Below, piece after piece: positions 10,991 to 22,365 of a DNA stretch of 64,000 nucleotides. Made by a program: the position numbers and the translations under genes. Source of the stretch: Blumeriella jaapii (lineage: Eukaryota > Ascomycota > Leotiomycetes > Helotiales > Drepanopezizaceae); NCBI GenBank assembly GCA_009599575.1, contig VWND01000089.1, positions 1-64,000 on the forward strand, read 5' to 3'. Every line of letters begins with the position of its first letter. The first letter of the stretch is position 1. Under the pieces are notes generated by a model. The model worked only from the letters and a program-made list of their open reading frames with translations, ran no database searches and was not told where the DNA came from.

Positions 10991-13874
10991 ACGTTTGCAT
11001 TGCGATTAATAATAAATCGAATTATATAAAATAAAAGTAATTAAATAAGTTTTAATATTAATAACCCAAATATAAAAAGAATTATACGATTCTATTAAAA
11101 AATGGGCTGGTATTTTACTAGTAAATACGAATACCGCAGGCTGTAGAATTAGGCTTTGGAGCCAAGCTATTCTTGGTCCGTGCGTCAGTTCGTAAAACGC
11201 TTGCATTGCGATTAATAATAAATCGAATTTTATAAAATAAAAAAAATTAAATAAGTTTTAATATTAATAACCCAAATATAAAAAGAATTAAACGATTTTA
11301 TTAAGAAATGGACTGGTGTTTTACTAGTAAATACGAATACCGCAGGCTGTAGAATTAGGCTTTGGAGCCAAGCTTTTTATGGCCCGTGCGTCAGTTCGTA
11401 AAACGCTTGCATTGCGATTAATAATAAATCGAATTGTATGAAATAAAACGAATTAAATAAGTTTTAATATTAATAACCCAAATATAAAAAGAATTGAACG
11501 ATTCTATTAAGAAATGGACTGGTGTTTTACTAATAAATACGAATACCGCAGGCTGTAGAATTAGGCTTTAAAGCCAAGTTATTCTTGGTCCGTGCTTTAA
11601 TTCGTAGAACGTTTGCATTGCGATTAGTAATAAATCGAATTGTACAAAATAAAAAAAATTAAATAAGTTTTAATATTAATAACCCAAATATAAAAAGAAT
11701 TGAACGATTTTATTAAGAAATGGACTAGTGTTTTACTAGTAAATACGAATACCGCAGGCTATAAAATTAGGCTTTGGAGCCAAGTTATTCTTGGTCCGTG
11801 CTTTAATTCGTAGAACGTTTGCATTGCGATTAGTAATAAATCGAATTGTACAAAATAAAACGAATTAATTAAGTTTTAATATTAATAACCCAAATATAAA
11901 AAGAATTGAACGATTCTATTAAGAAATGGGCTGGTATTTTACTAGTAAATACGAATACCGCAGGCTGTAAAATTAGGCTTTGGAGCCAAGCTTTTTATAG
12001 CCCGTGCGTCAATTCGTAAAACGCTTGCATTGCGATTAATAATAAATCGAATTGTATGAAATAAAACGAATTAAATAAGTTTTAATATTAATAACCCAAA
12101 TATAAAAAAAATTAAACGATTCTATTAAGAAATAGGCTGGTGTTTTACTAGTAAACACGAATACCGCAGGCTGTAAAATTAAGCTTTAGAGCCAAGTTAT
12201 TCTTGGTCCGTGCTTTAATTCGTAGAACGTTTGCATTGCGATTAGTAATAGATCGAATTGTACAAAATAAAAAAAATTAAATAAGTTTTAATATTAATAA
12301 CCCAAATATAAAAAAAATTAAACGATTCTATTAAGAAATGGGCTGGTGTTTTACTAATAAATACGAATACCGCAGGCTGTAGAATTAGACTTTGGAGCCA
12401 AGTTATTCTTGGTCCGTGCTTTAATTCGTAGAACGTTTGCATTGCGATTAGTAATAGATCGAATTGTACAAAATAAAAAGATTTAAATAAGTTTTAATAT
12501 TAATAACCCAAATATAAAAAGAATTGAACGATTTTATTAAAAAATGGACTGGTGTTTTACTAATAAATGCGAATACCGCAGGCTGTAGAATTAGGCTTTA
12601 AAGCCAAGTTATTCTTGGTCCGTGCTTTAATTCGTAAAACGTTTGCATTGCGATTAGTAATAGATCGAATTATACAAAATAAAAAAAATTAAATAAGTTT
12701 TAATATTAATAACCCAAATATAAAAAGAATTAAACGATTCTATTAAAAAATGGGCTGGTGTTTTACTAGTAAATACGAATACCGCAGGTTGTAGAATTAG
12801 GCTTTGGAGCCAAGTTATTCTTGGTCCGTGCTTTAATTCGTAGAACGTTTGCATTGCGATTAATAATAAATCGAATTGTACAAAACAAAAAGAATTAAAT
12901 AAGTTTTAATATTAATAACCCAAATATAAAAAGAATTGAACGATTCTATTAAGAAATGGGCTGGTGTTTTACTAGTAAATACGAATACCGCAGGCTGTAG
13001 AATTAAGCTTTGGAGCCAAGTTATTCTTGGTCCGTGCTTTAATTCGTAGAACGTTTGCATTGCGATTAGTAATAAATCGAATTGTACAAAATAAAAAGAA
13101 TTAAATAAATTTTAATATTAATAACCCAAATATAAAAAGAATTGAACGATTCTATTAAAAAATGGGCTGGTGTTTTACTAGTAAATACGAATACCGCAGG
13201 CTGTAGAATTAGGCTTTGGAGCCAAGTTATTCTTGGTCCGTGCTTTAATTCGTAGAACGTTTGCATTACGATTAGTAATAAATCGAATTGTATAAAATAA
13301 AAAGAAATAAATAAGTTTTAATATTAATAACCCAAATATAAAAAGAATTGAACGATTCTATTAAGAAATGGGCTGGTGTTTTACTAGTAAATACGAATAC
13401 CGCAGGCTGTAGAATTAGACTTTGGAGCCAAGTTATTCTTGGTCCGTGCTTTAATTCGTAGAACGTTTGCATTGCGATTAGTAATAAATCGAATTGTACA
13501 AAATAAAACGAATTAAATAAGTTTTAATATTAATAACCCAAATATAAAAAGAATTGAACGATTTTATTAAGAAATGGGCTGGTGTTTTACTAGTAAATAC
13601 GAATACCGCAGGCTGTAGAATTGGGCTTTGGAGCGAAGCTATTTTTGGTCCGTGCGTCAATTCGTAAAACGTTTGCATTACGATTAATAATAAATCGAAT
13701 TGTATAAAATAAAAGAAATTATATAAGTTTGAATATTAATTTTTAAAAATAAATAAATTTATAAAGTTTTATTAAAAAATGGGCTGGTATTTTATTAGTA
13801 AATACGAATACCGCAAGCTGTAAAATTAAGCTATAAAGCCGAGCTATTATTAGTCTGTTTTTTGATTTTACGAA
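10991..13874. repeat. 206-bp satellite, 14 tandem copies
   Basis: Units begin at ACGTTTGCAT-like boxes at 10991, 11197, 11403 and so on every 206 bp to 13669; the last unit is diverged and slightly short. Each unit has an AT-rich half and a conserved GC-richer core around ACCGCAGGCTGTAGAATTAGG and TTGGAGCCAAG. Differences between copies are mostly C/T and G/A transitions, as in AGGCTTTGGAGCC versus AGGCTTTAAAGCC, so RIP has touched it lightly. A 66-residue minus-strand frame recurs in several units, but 206 is not a multiple of three and the frame has no known domain. It is a satellite, not a gene family. Confidence 0.93.
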
Positions 13875-13940
13875 CGCTTATTTTACGATTAATATTTAAT
13901 CGAATTATATATATATATTATTATTGTATAATTTCGAGGG

Positions 13941-14530
13941 TACCAGGGTCTGCCAAGATTAGGGTTAAAAGGGGGGGTTATTACAACTTTTTAATTTATC
14001 AATCGTATTTATAAGCTTTTGCGTACAAAAGATTAATAATTAATAAGCTGAATACAAATATAATTTTATTTTTAAAATCGAATAATTTTTGCGAAAAAAC
14101 CGACCTGGTGACCAAAGAAAGTCGGTTACCAGGGTCTGCCAAGATTAGGGTTAGAGGGGGGGGTTATTGCAAACTTTTTAATTTATTAATCGTATTTATA
14201 AGCTTTTGCGTATAAAAGATTAATAATTAATAAGTTGAATACAAATATAATTTTATTTTTAAAATCGAATAATTTTTTGCGAAAAAACCGACCTAGTGAC
14301 CAAAGAAAGTCGGTTACCAGGATCTGCCAAGATTAGGGTTAGAGGGGGGGGTTATTGCAACTTTTTAATTTATTAATCGTATTTATAAGCTTTTGCGTAC
14401 AAAAGATTATTAATTAGTAAGCTGAATACGAATATAATTTTATTTTTCAAATCGAATAATTTTTGCGAAAAAACCGACCTGGTGACCAAAGAAAGTTGGT
14501 CACCAGGGTCTGCCAAGACTGGTTACCAAC
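13941..14530 (+). repeat. ~187-bp repeat with telomere-like TTAGGGTTAG motifs
   Basis: Units start with TACCAGGGTCTGCCAAGATT-type sequence at 13941, 14127, 14315 and (partial) 14501, a spacing of 186-188 bp. The first three carry GATTAGGGTTA followed by a run of seven or more G. Each ends with a near-palindrome, CCTGGTGACC ... GGTTACCAGG. The TTAGGG motif is the usual fungal telomere repeat, here interstitial and on the plus strand. Confidence 0.88.
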
Positions 14531-14571
14531 GTTGGTGACCACCAAAATTCTCTCGCTTATAATATTAGTAC
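14501..14571 (+). repeat. 70-bp direct repeat, left copy
   Basis: The stretch from GGTCTGCCAAGACTGG to CTTATAATATTAG recurs in the same orientation at 34340-34407 with roughly one change in seven, mostly transitions. The two copies bracket the whole retrotransposon nest. Confidence 0.7.
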
Positions 14572-14572
14572 C

Positions 14573-15190
14573 ATAAACACGCAGTCCAATTCATACCTTT
14601 ACTTATTTTTTTTTCCCTTTCTTCAGTCTTTTCTAGAGGATTCCCTAGACTATTTTACCCACCGATATATGGCCGTATCAGTCTGGTTTTCCTACCTACT
14701 TTTACAATAATTTAAACGATAAGCGAAACGCTATCCTTCCGCAGAAGCTAACAGCAAAAAGGCTAAAAACGGGCTAAAAGACCGAAGGAATATAAGGCTA
14801 AGAAGTTTGGTTTTTGATTAATTGGTTTTTAAATTATATAAAATAAATTAAATTGTATTTATTAAAATTATATTTTTTTTTCGGTCGTAATCAAAAACGA
14901 TTACGTATATTATTTGGGACAGGATATAAAACGGTAATATTTTATATTAATAGAAATTGGTAATTTTAGTTATAATCGAGGCATGGACCCTTTCGAAACC
15001 TTTTGCTATTAATTACTTTCTATAGGTATAAGAGCAAAGCATCCTTTTAGATAGTATTATAAGCACGCAGTCCAATTTATACTTTTACTTATTTTTCTTT
15101 TCCTTTTCTTCAGTCTTTTTTAGGGATTTCCTAGATTATTTTATTCACCGATATGTGGCCGTATCAGTCTGGTTTTTCTACCTACTTTTA
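14573..15190 (+). repeat. Pair of ~135-bp direct repeats with spacer
   Basis: The segment starting CACGCAGTCCAATTCATAC at 14578 recurs at 15066 (488 bp apart) and both run to GGTTTTYCTACCTACTTTTA. The ~350-bp spacer is A/T-rich with no coding frame. The arrangement resembles two LTR-like or MITE-like copies around a remnant, but no terminal motif or target duplication is visible. The right copy ends where element E begins. Confidence 0.6.
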
Positions 15191-16532
15191 TATTAATAAA
15201 TAATAAATTTGGTTAAAAAGCGATTCGCGTATAAAATTCGTTTAGCCAATTGATTTTGTTTTTTTTGTCGAACGGCGGTAAGCCAATTTTTAAAAATCGT
15301 TGTACGCGCTTATTTCAAATACAGCTTTTTTCGTAAACGCTTTGGTATTTTATCGCGAAAAGCGTTTCGAAGCTGTTTATTAATTCGTATTTAAGCGTTC
15401 GCTGCGAAAATGAAAAATCGCAAGTAAAATCGCTAAAAATCGTCGTGCGTATTTATTATAAGCATTTTAAATTCGTTTTCGACCTTTTAAACGTTTAAAA
15501 AATCGGCCAGAAAATCGACGATTTTTTTTATTAATTTTTCGAAAAGTATAAAATCGGAACGGTTTAAAATACGCGGAATAAAAAACTCTTTCGCTACGCT
15601 TTCGGTTTAATCGAATATATAATTTTTGCGAAATCGATCGCTAGCGAAATAATCGTAATAAAATTCGAAGTTATCGAAAACTTTAATTTTCCAATGGCGT
15701 GTTTTATAATTTTTACTATTATTTAGCTTAAATTTAAAATTCGGAACGCGTTTTATACGAGCTAGTCGAAAATCAGCAGATAAATAAAAATCATAGCGTT
15801 TAAAAAACGCGCTAGGATTTTAGCCGTTATAAAAAAATCCAAAAAAAATTCGCGAAAAGCGTAGAAATTAATTTGCAGCGTTTGTTAATTAAAATAAAAC
15901 GTTGCAAAAAAAAAAAGGAACAGCAGATTCGCGACTAGCAAAAGCACGTTCGATAGATTTTATTAAACGCTTTAATTAAAAAGTTTATCGCAGTCGTATA
16001 ATTTCCAAAAGTTATTGTTTACGCTTTTGCGCTTTTTTTAATTGATTTTGCAAAAGTTTTAACTAAACGCTTTTAGCGCTAAGCTGCAAAGAAATGGCAG
16101 GCGAAATGGTTGGCGCTTTGCCTTTTCCTTTGTTTTTTTTTCCTCGGAAAAAGAATTGTTTTTCAAAAGAAAAAACTTTTGGGAAAAGCTGCTTTTTCGC
16201 TAATTAAAAAAAAAAAAGTTAAAATGTGGTAGCAGAAGCTGAAAAGCTCTGTTAAAAAAAAAATCGTTAAACAAAAGCTATTTTTCGCAAAATGCGGAAA
16301 TAAGCTTTTTTACGACCGGTCGATCATTTTAATATAACCCGTAAGGAATTCGAAAAAAAAAAAATTTACGCCGTCGCCAGCGTAAAAAAAAAATTGTTAA
16401 TAATATAACGATTTAATTAATCGGAGAGCTAGGAAATCAGTTAACTGGTCGCCGTATTCATATGGTATAAAACGAGCCTTTGGTTTTATAACAAAAATAT
16501 TTATTTAAAATCAATAATTGCAAAAGGCAAAG
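15190..16532 (-). mobile_element. Element E: truncated gypsy remnant (gag part and split LTR)
   Basis: About 1.2 kb aligning base by base with the gag region of element A (compare 15190 onward with 21470 onward, and 15830 onward with 24715 onward). It ends in an LTR that starts at 16404 (TATAACGA, from TGTGACGA) and breaks at 16532, where element A was inserted. The other half of this LTR resumes at 31981 behind A. Orientation is minus. The pol half is missing to the left, beyond about 15190. It is the oldest layer of the nest. Confidence 0.88.
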
Positions 16533-16794
16533 TGTGACGATCTAATTAGTCGGAGGGCTGGAAGATCAGTCAACTGGTCGCCGTGTTTATATGGTATAAA
16601 ACGAGCCTTTGGTTCTGTAACAAAAATATTTATTTAAAATTAACAACTGCAAAAGGCAGAAGTTGCTAAAAAAAAAAAGTCTTATATATATAATAATTTT
16701 TACAATTAATGGGAAATCTATCAAAAGATCAGGAAGCTTATAATTATACGTAGTTGCTGGAATGACGCGAAAAGCAAACGAATGAATCGTTATA
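16533..16794 (-). repeat. Element A 3' LTR
   Basis: 262 bp, TGTGACGA to TCGTTATA. Inserted inside the LTR of element E. Read on the minus strand, it has the family's TATATAA-type promoter box and an AATAAA signal farther on, both altered by A/T transitions. Confidence 0.92.
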
Positions 16795-19700
16795 TTATTT
16801 TTCCGTTCGAAAAAAGCGCGCTTTCGAGCTTTTATCTATTAGTACGTTATTATTTAAATAATCGTACGAATTTAAACTTTCGGAATACGTTTTCAATCAG
16901 TTTACAAGTTTTACAAAAGAACCGGAAAGCTTTTTATACGCTAAATAAAAATCGCGCACTTTTAAAAAAGCATATATAAAGTTAAACGCGGGGTATTACG
17001 TAAGATTTTTATTTAAGCTTATTTAAAAAGTTTTATATTAAAAAGTTTTCCGTTGCATTCGATAAGCGATTAATTTTTCGATTTCGTATTTAAGTTTATT
17101 AATTATATTAATAAATTTAAAAGTTAGATTAATCTGACCTGAAAGCGCGTCGTTAGCTGCTTTACGCAGTCGATTAGCGTAAAAAACTGGATATACGTTT
17201 ATAATATTAAAAAGGTTTAATTTAAAAGCGTTATCGAAAATTTTAATTACAATTTTAAAAAAGCCGTTTGTAAAATTATCGAATTTGCGAGCCGAAAGAT
17301 CGGAAATAAACGCATATCGAATTATACGTAATCGCCAACGTTAAAATCGATCGCGCGGCGAAATTTATTCGCATTTTTTTTTATTTTGTTATAAATTTGT
17401 TAAAAATGCGATTTGGCGAGGTTTTAAACGTCGTAATAGCGGCGAGCGTACGTACGAGCTTCGTTTGCGTTTAGCTTATATAAAAAGTTGGAAAAAAAAG
17501 AAATATCGAGCTTTTAGTTTTAATTGGTATAAAAAATATAATCGTATATAATTTTAAAAAATAAAAGGCCATTTAAACTTTTATAAAAAAGGATTATTTG
17601 GGCGAAATTTATTATTAAAAGAAATTCGTTTTAATCGTTTTGATAAAAATTTACGAAAGGTCGAAAGCGTTTTTGCAAATATTAATTATAAATTTCGGTT
17701 TGACCGTCGGTTTCGAAATAAGCGGCTGTCGAAAGCTTTAATTGCGTACCGAGTATTTTGTTTAATTCAAATCAGAAAATAAATTAATATTAAAAATTAC
17801 GATCGTTAATAATATTTTTTAAAAAGTTAAAATATTTGTATATATGAAATATATACAATTTGGCGAGGCTTCGAGCGTCGATATTTTTATAATAAAAAAT
17901 CGAAATAGCTTATTTGGAAAAGCGATTTATTATTACGAACACGTTGTTGTAATCGTGTTTGTTTTTGTTAAAATTGCAAAAGTTTATTATAACGTGCTTT
18001 TAAAAATGGTTAGAAATAAAAAAAGGCTGAAAAAAACCGGAGCGTTTATTTTTTAAAACAGAACTTTTTCGATAAGCGTAGCAGTTGCGATAGTATTGTT
18101 TTACGAAAGCTGTTATATTTCGCTAATAATATTAGTTCGAAAGCAATTGCGTAATTTTGCGAGCGTTGAAATAAGCGGTGGAAATTTGGTCGTATATTTT
18201 TCGTACAAAGGCCAAACGAAAATAATCGACGTTTAATATTATTAAGCGATCGTAATATAATAACAGATCGCGTTTAAATATATACGAAAACGGAATATTA
18301 TTATCGTCGTTTTTTTTCGCAGCGTTTTATACAGCTTTTTTTCGGAAGGCTATCAGGCTGTTAATTATACGATTAGCGTAGAAAAGCTGGTCAACGATAC
18401 GAAATGCGAATAAAAAATTAGCTATTTCAACGATAAAAACAGCTGTTTCGGAAGCCGTGGAAAATCGAAGTTTTTTAGTTAAAAAGCGGTAATCGATCTG
18501 ATCGGCTCGAAAAAAGATTTGCAGGCGTTAAATGCGTTTAAAAGAGTTTTAGCGGTCGAATTCGCTCGTACGACGTATTAATACGTTAGCTAGAAGGTTA
18601 TATTTATCTGGTTTGTACGTAATAAAAAAGTTGTAGTCGGCGAAAAGCTCGGCTTAGCGTGTTTATCGAGCGTTTAAAAGTTTAAAGGTTATAAAATATT
18701 TTAAGATTTTATAATTAATAATTATTTTAATTTAATAAATTAAACTAATTAATTTAATACGAAAGTTGCTTAAAAATTTTACGATTGCGAGCATTTTTTT
18801 ATCGTATACGACGTAGTTTAGTTTTGCGAAAGCTATGGTTTTGCTGAAGTAAGCGACTAAAAGCCAATCGTTATTATAAAATTGCGAAAGCATAAAAGTT
18901 ATTACGCCGTCGGAAGCGTTAGTTTTTAATATACAGAAAAGATTTTGCCTGTAATATTATAAAACTGGTGCAGTAATAAAAGCTAATATAAAAAGGTCGA
19001 AACTTTTTTAATATTCAAAAATAAAATTGTAAAAAACGTTAGTTTTAATTAAATAAACCAAAGGCTTTGCAATTATACCGTAGTTTCGAATAAAACGTCG
19101 GTAAAAATTATAAAAACCAAAAAAGCTTTGTATATTTTTTATAATAATAAAAAGCTTTTAGTGGACGATTACGAAGACTTTTTCTAGGTTTACTTTTAAG
19201 CTTTTAATCGAAATAATAAAATTTAAATAACGGATTCGAATAATATTAAATTCAGATTTTCGAATATCGGCCTGTAATTTAGCGTCAGCGAGCTTTTAAA
19301 GTATTTTGCGAACGTATATGGCGTATTTTAAAGGATCGGACGAATAAATAAAAATGTTATTTAAATATGCAATATAAAAATCGTTTAAATAATCGAAAAA
19401 AACGTCGTTTATATAATATTAATAAATTGCGAGTTTATTAATAAAGCTAAAAAGTAGCATTTTGCATTTATAAACGCCGTAACGCGTACGAAACGTCGAA
19501 TTTTTTATTAGCGAGGTTTATTCGAATTTTATAAAAAGCTTAACGAATATCGAGCTTCGTAAAAATTCGCGTTTTCGAAAAACGAGCAAAAGTTTTATCG
19601 ATAAAAAAAAAAAAATAGCGATTTTTACGAATAACGTTATTAAAAACTCGATAATCGATACAAAAGCGTAATAAACCGTCGGGTTTTTTAGCGAAAAGCA

Positions 19701-21051
19701 TTAAAACAGCGAAAAAAGCGATAAAAAATTCGATAAAGCTTTTATTAAGATTATTTTGCAAATAAGTTTTGATAATCTCGAGTTTTAAAATCGATATTTT
19801 ATATAAAAAAGTGTATTTCAGCTTTTTTTTATTTATAATAAATTCGATTTTATGGTCGTAAAACCGGTGAAAGGCTAGCTCGTTATTAGCGGCCTTTGAA
19901 AATACGTATTCGAAGTTTTTGTATTCCGGAGGAAAAAATTCGAAAAAAGATTTATTCGAAATTAGTTTTGCTAAGCTGATTAAAAAGGTCGAAATCGATA
20001 TTTTATTGGTTTTGAAACGCTCGAAAAAACTATGAAATTGGATTTTAAAAAAAGTGTTGTACGTAAGGTCGTTTAGTATTTTGTCGATTTTGTACAAAAA
20101 AATTGAAAATATTTTAATTGCTTTTTTTTTAAAAATCAGTTTAAAAGCGTATGCAATAATCTGACAAATAAAAATTAAGTAAGCAGTAGATCGAGGAACT
20201 CGTTTTCGAATTGATCGTTTGAAAAGTTCAGAAAATAGCTTGTTTAAACTATCGATTATATTAAATTAAAAAGCTATCGCGGCGAAGGCTTTTTTTCGGT
20301 CTTTGGTATAATTGTTTTTCGTAGAACGAAAAAGCTGTTTTAACGAAGGGAAAAGAAAAAAAAAAATAAAAAATAATAAAAAAGGAATCGTTAGCCTAGG
20401 AAAATAATGGTATGATTTTTTATATTATTTTATTAGCGTCGCTATCGAAATTAGCACCGCGAATAAAATTCGACTTTTTCGCGCTTCGCACAGCGTCGTA
20501 AGTTTGCCACAATTGGTTAAGGTTTTTGTTACGTTTTACAACGTCGTTTTAATAGCGAAATTAAATTTTTCGGAAATGCAAATAAAAGATTTTAATACAA
20601 CGAGCGTAAAAAGCTGTAAAAAAATAAGATTTCGGCTAATAAAGCTTGCGTTTATTACAGTTTAATAAAACTTGGTATTCGGCCAACCAAGCTTTTTCTA
20701 GAATCATATTATAATTTCCGAAATTAATAATTAAAAAAAAAGTAAACGATTGTATTCGATTATTAATAATAAAATTAAAAAGCGTAAAATGTATAATTAA
20801 ATGGCTACGAGTTTTATTATACTTTTTTATAAAAAAAAAAGCCGGGAGAAATTAAATTAAAAGTTTTAAAAAAAAAAAAAAGATTTAATTAGCGCCGAAT
20901 CGATTAACGCATAACCGTTCGCTTTAAAATCGGCGAGCGCTTTTATTTTATACGAAAAGCTATTTTTAATAAGTATAACAGAAATTGTTAATAAATCGCT
21001 ATTAAAAAGCTTTCGAACGTTAAAATAACGCATATCGCGTAATACGCCCAA
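16795..21051 (-). pseudogene. Element A pol remnant (PR-RT-RNase H-IN-chromodomain)
   Basis: Minus-strand remnants in Ty3/gypsy order. Protease is at 20866-21051 (ALIDSALI, from an LIDSGA-type active site). Reverse transcriptase is best preserved at 19540-20097, with PDGLLRFCIDYRVFNN and IFTKLDIR; its catalytic box near 19355-19366 reads YLNN where active enzymes have YLDD. RNase H is about 18560-18900, integrase about 17080-18340, and a chromodomain-like tail reaches the LTR. The remnant is heavily mutated by A/T transitions, with many stops. A 70-residue plus-strand frame at 17844 is only its antisense. Confidence 0.88.
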
Positions 21052-22101
21052 AAAAAAAGCTTTGTTTAGGCTTAGACGTTTTTTCGACTAGCGGAAAAAC
21101 TTTTAATTTTTTTATATGCGTTTTAAAAATCGTTTAAAAAAAGGTTTTCGTTTTTATTACTATTATTAAAAGGCGAATTTTCGGCCGGTTCGATTTTGTT
21201 TATATTTATTAGTTTGAAAAGGCTTTTGGATGGAACCGAGGATCGGCTTGTAAAAAGTCGTGCAAATTGGTTTTTTTGAATTTTTTAATATAAAATAGAA
21301 AATAAGCGTTGTCGTTGGTTCGATCGAAAAGAAAAAACGCCAGAAGAGGCGTTTTAGCGTGAAGAAAAAGAAAAAACAAAGGGCTGAAAAAAAGCTTGTA
21401 AAACATTTGAACGATTTTCGTATATACGATTTGATTCGTAATACGCTTTGATTAAGGATTTATTATTTTAATAAATGATAAATTTAATTAAAAAGCGATT
21501 CGCGTATAAAATTTGTTTAGCTAACTGATTTTATTTTTCTTAACGAACGGCGGTAAGTTAATTTTTAAAAATCGTTATACGCGTTTATTTCAAATGCAGC
21601 TTTTTTTGTAAACGCTTTAGTATTTTATCGCGGAAAGCGTTTCGAAACTGTTTGTCAGTTCGTATTTAAGCGTTTGCTACGAAAATGGAAAATCGCAAAT
21701 AAAATCGCTAAAAATCGTCGTGCGTATTTATTATAAATATTTTAAATTCGTTTTCGGCCTTTTAAACGTTTGAAAAATCGGTCAGAAAATCGGCGATTTT
21801 TTTTATTAATTTTTCGGAAGGTGTAAAATCGGAACGGTTTAAAATACGTGGGATAAAAAACTTTTTTGCCACGTTTTCGGTCTGATCGAATATGTAATTC
21901 TTACGAGATCGATCGCTAACGAAATAATCGTAGTAAAGTTCGAGGTTATCGAAAACTTTAGTTTTTTAATAATATGCTTTGTAATTTTTACTATTATTTA
22001 ATTTAAACTTAAGGTTCGGAACGCGCTTTATACGAGCTAGTCGAAAATTAATAAATAAATAGGAATTATAGCGTTTAAAAAGCGCGTTAAGGTTTTGGCC
22101 G
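21052..22101 (-). pseudogene. Element A gag remnant, downstream part
   Basis: Minus-strand gag-type sequence, including the frame at 21209-21406. It aligns with C at about 26210-27240 and with E at 15190-15830. It is interrupted at 22101 by D; the upstream part of gag resumes at 24715. Confidence 0.75.
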
Positions 22102-22365
22102 TGTGACGATCTAATCAGTCGAAAGGCTGGGAAATCAGTTAACTGGTCGCCGAGTTCACATAATATAAGAAACGAGCCTTTGGTTCTGTAACAAAAATAT
22201 TCATTTAAAATCAACAACTGCAAAAGGCAGAAATTGCTAAAAGAAAAAAGCCTTATATATATAATAATCTTTATAGTTAATAAGAGACCCACCAAAAGAC
22301 CAAAAAGCTTGCAACTATACGTAGTTGCTAGAATGACGCGAAGGGCAAACGAATAAATCGTTACA
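22102..22365 (-). repeat. Element D 3' LTR
   Basis: 264 bp, TGTGACGA to TCGTTACA. It is followed by the C-rich complement of the polypurine tract (CTATCCCTCCGTCCG), which on the minus strand also holds the end of pol. Confidence 0.93.

Noticed and set aside
11006..13678. Repeated 66-residue minus-strand frames in the 206-bp satellite
   Set aside because: They recur because the DNA is repeated. The unit length is not a multiple of three, only about half of the units keep the frame, and there is no domain or promoter.
10991..14530. CRISPR-like array
   Set aside because: Units are long and wholly repeated, without unique spacers; the organism is a eukaryote.
16782..16979. 65-residue plus-strand frame
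   Set aside because: Antisense of the chromodomain-like pol tail of element A and partly LTR.
17844..18056. Conserved 70-residue frame seen also at 23419-23631 and 30261-30473
   Set aside because: It is antisense to the integrase core of elements A, D and C, in each case opposite to the element's coding strand.
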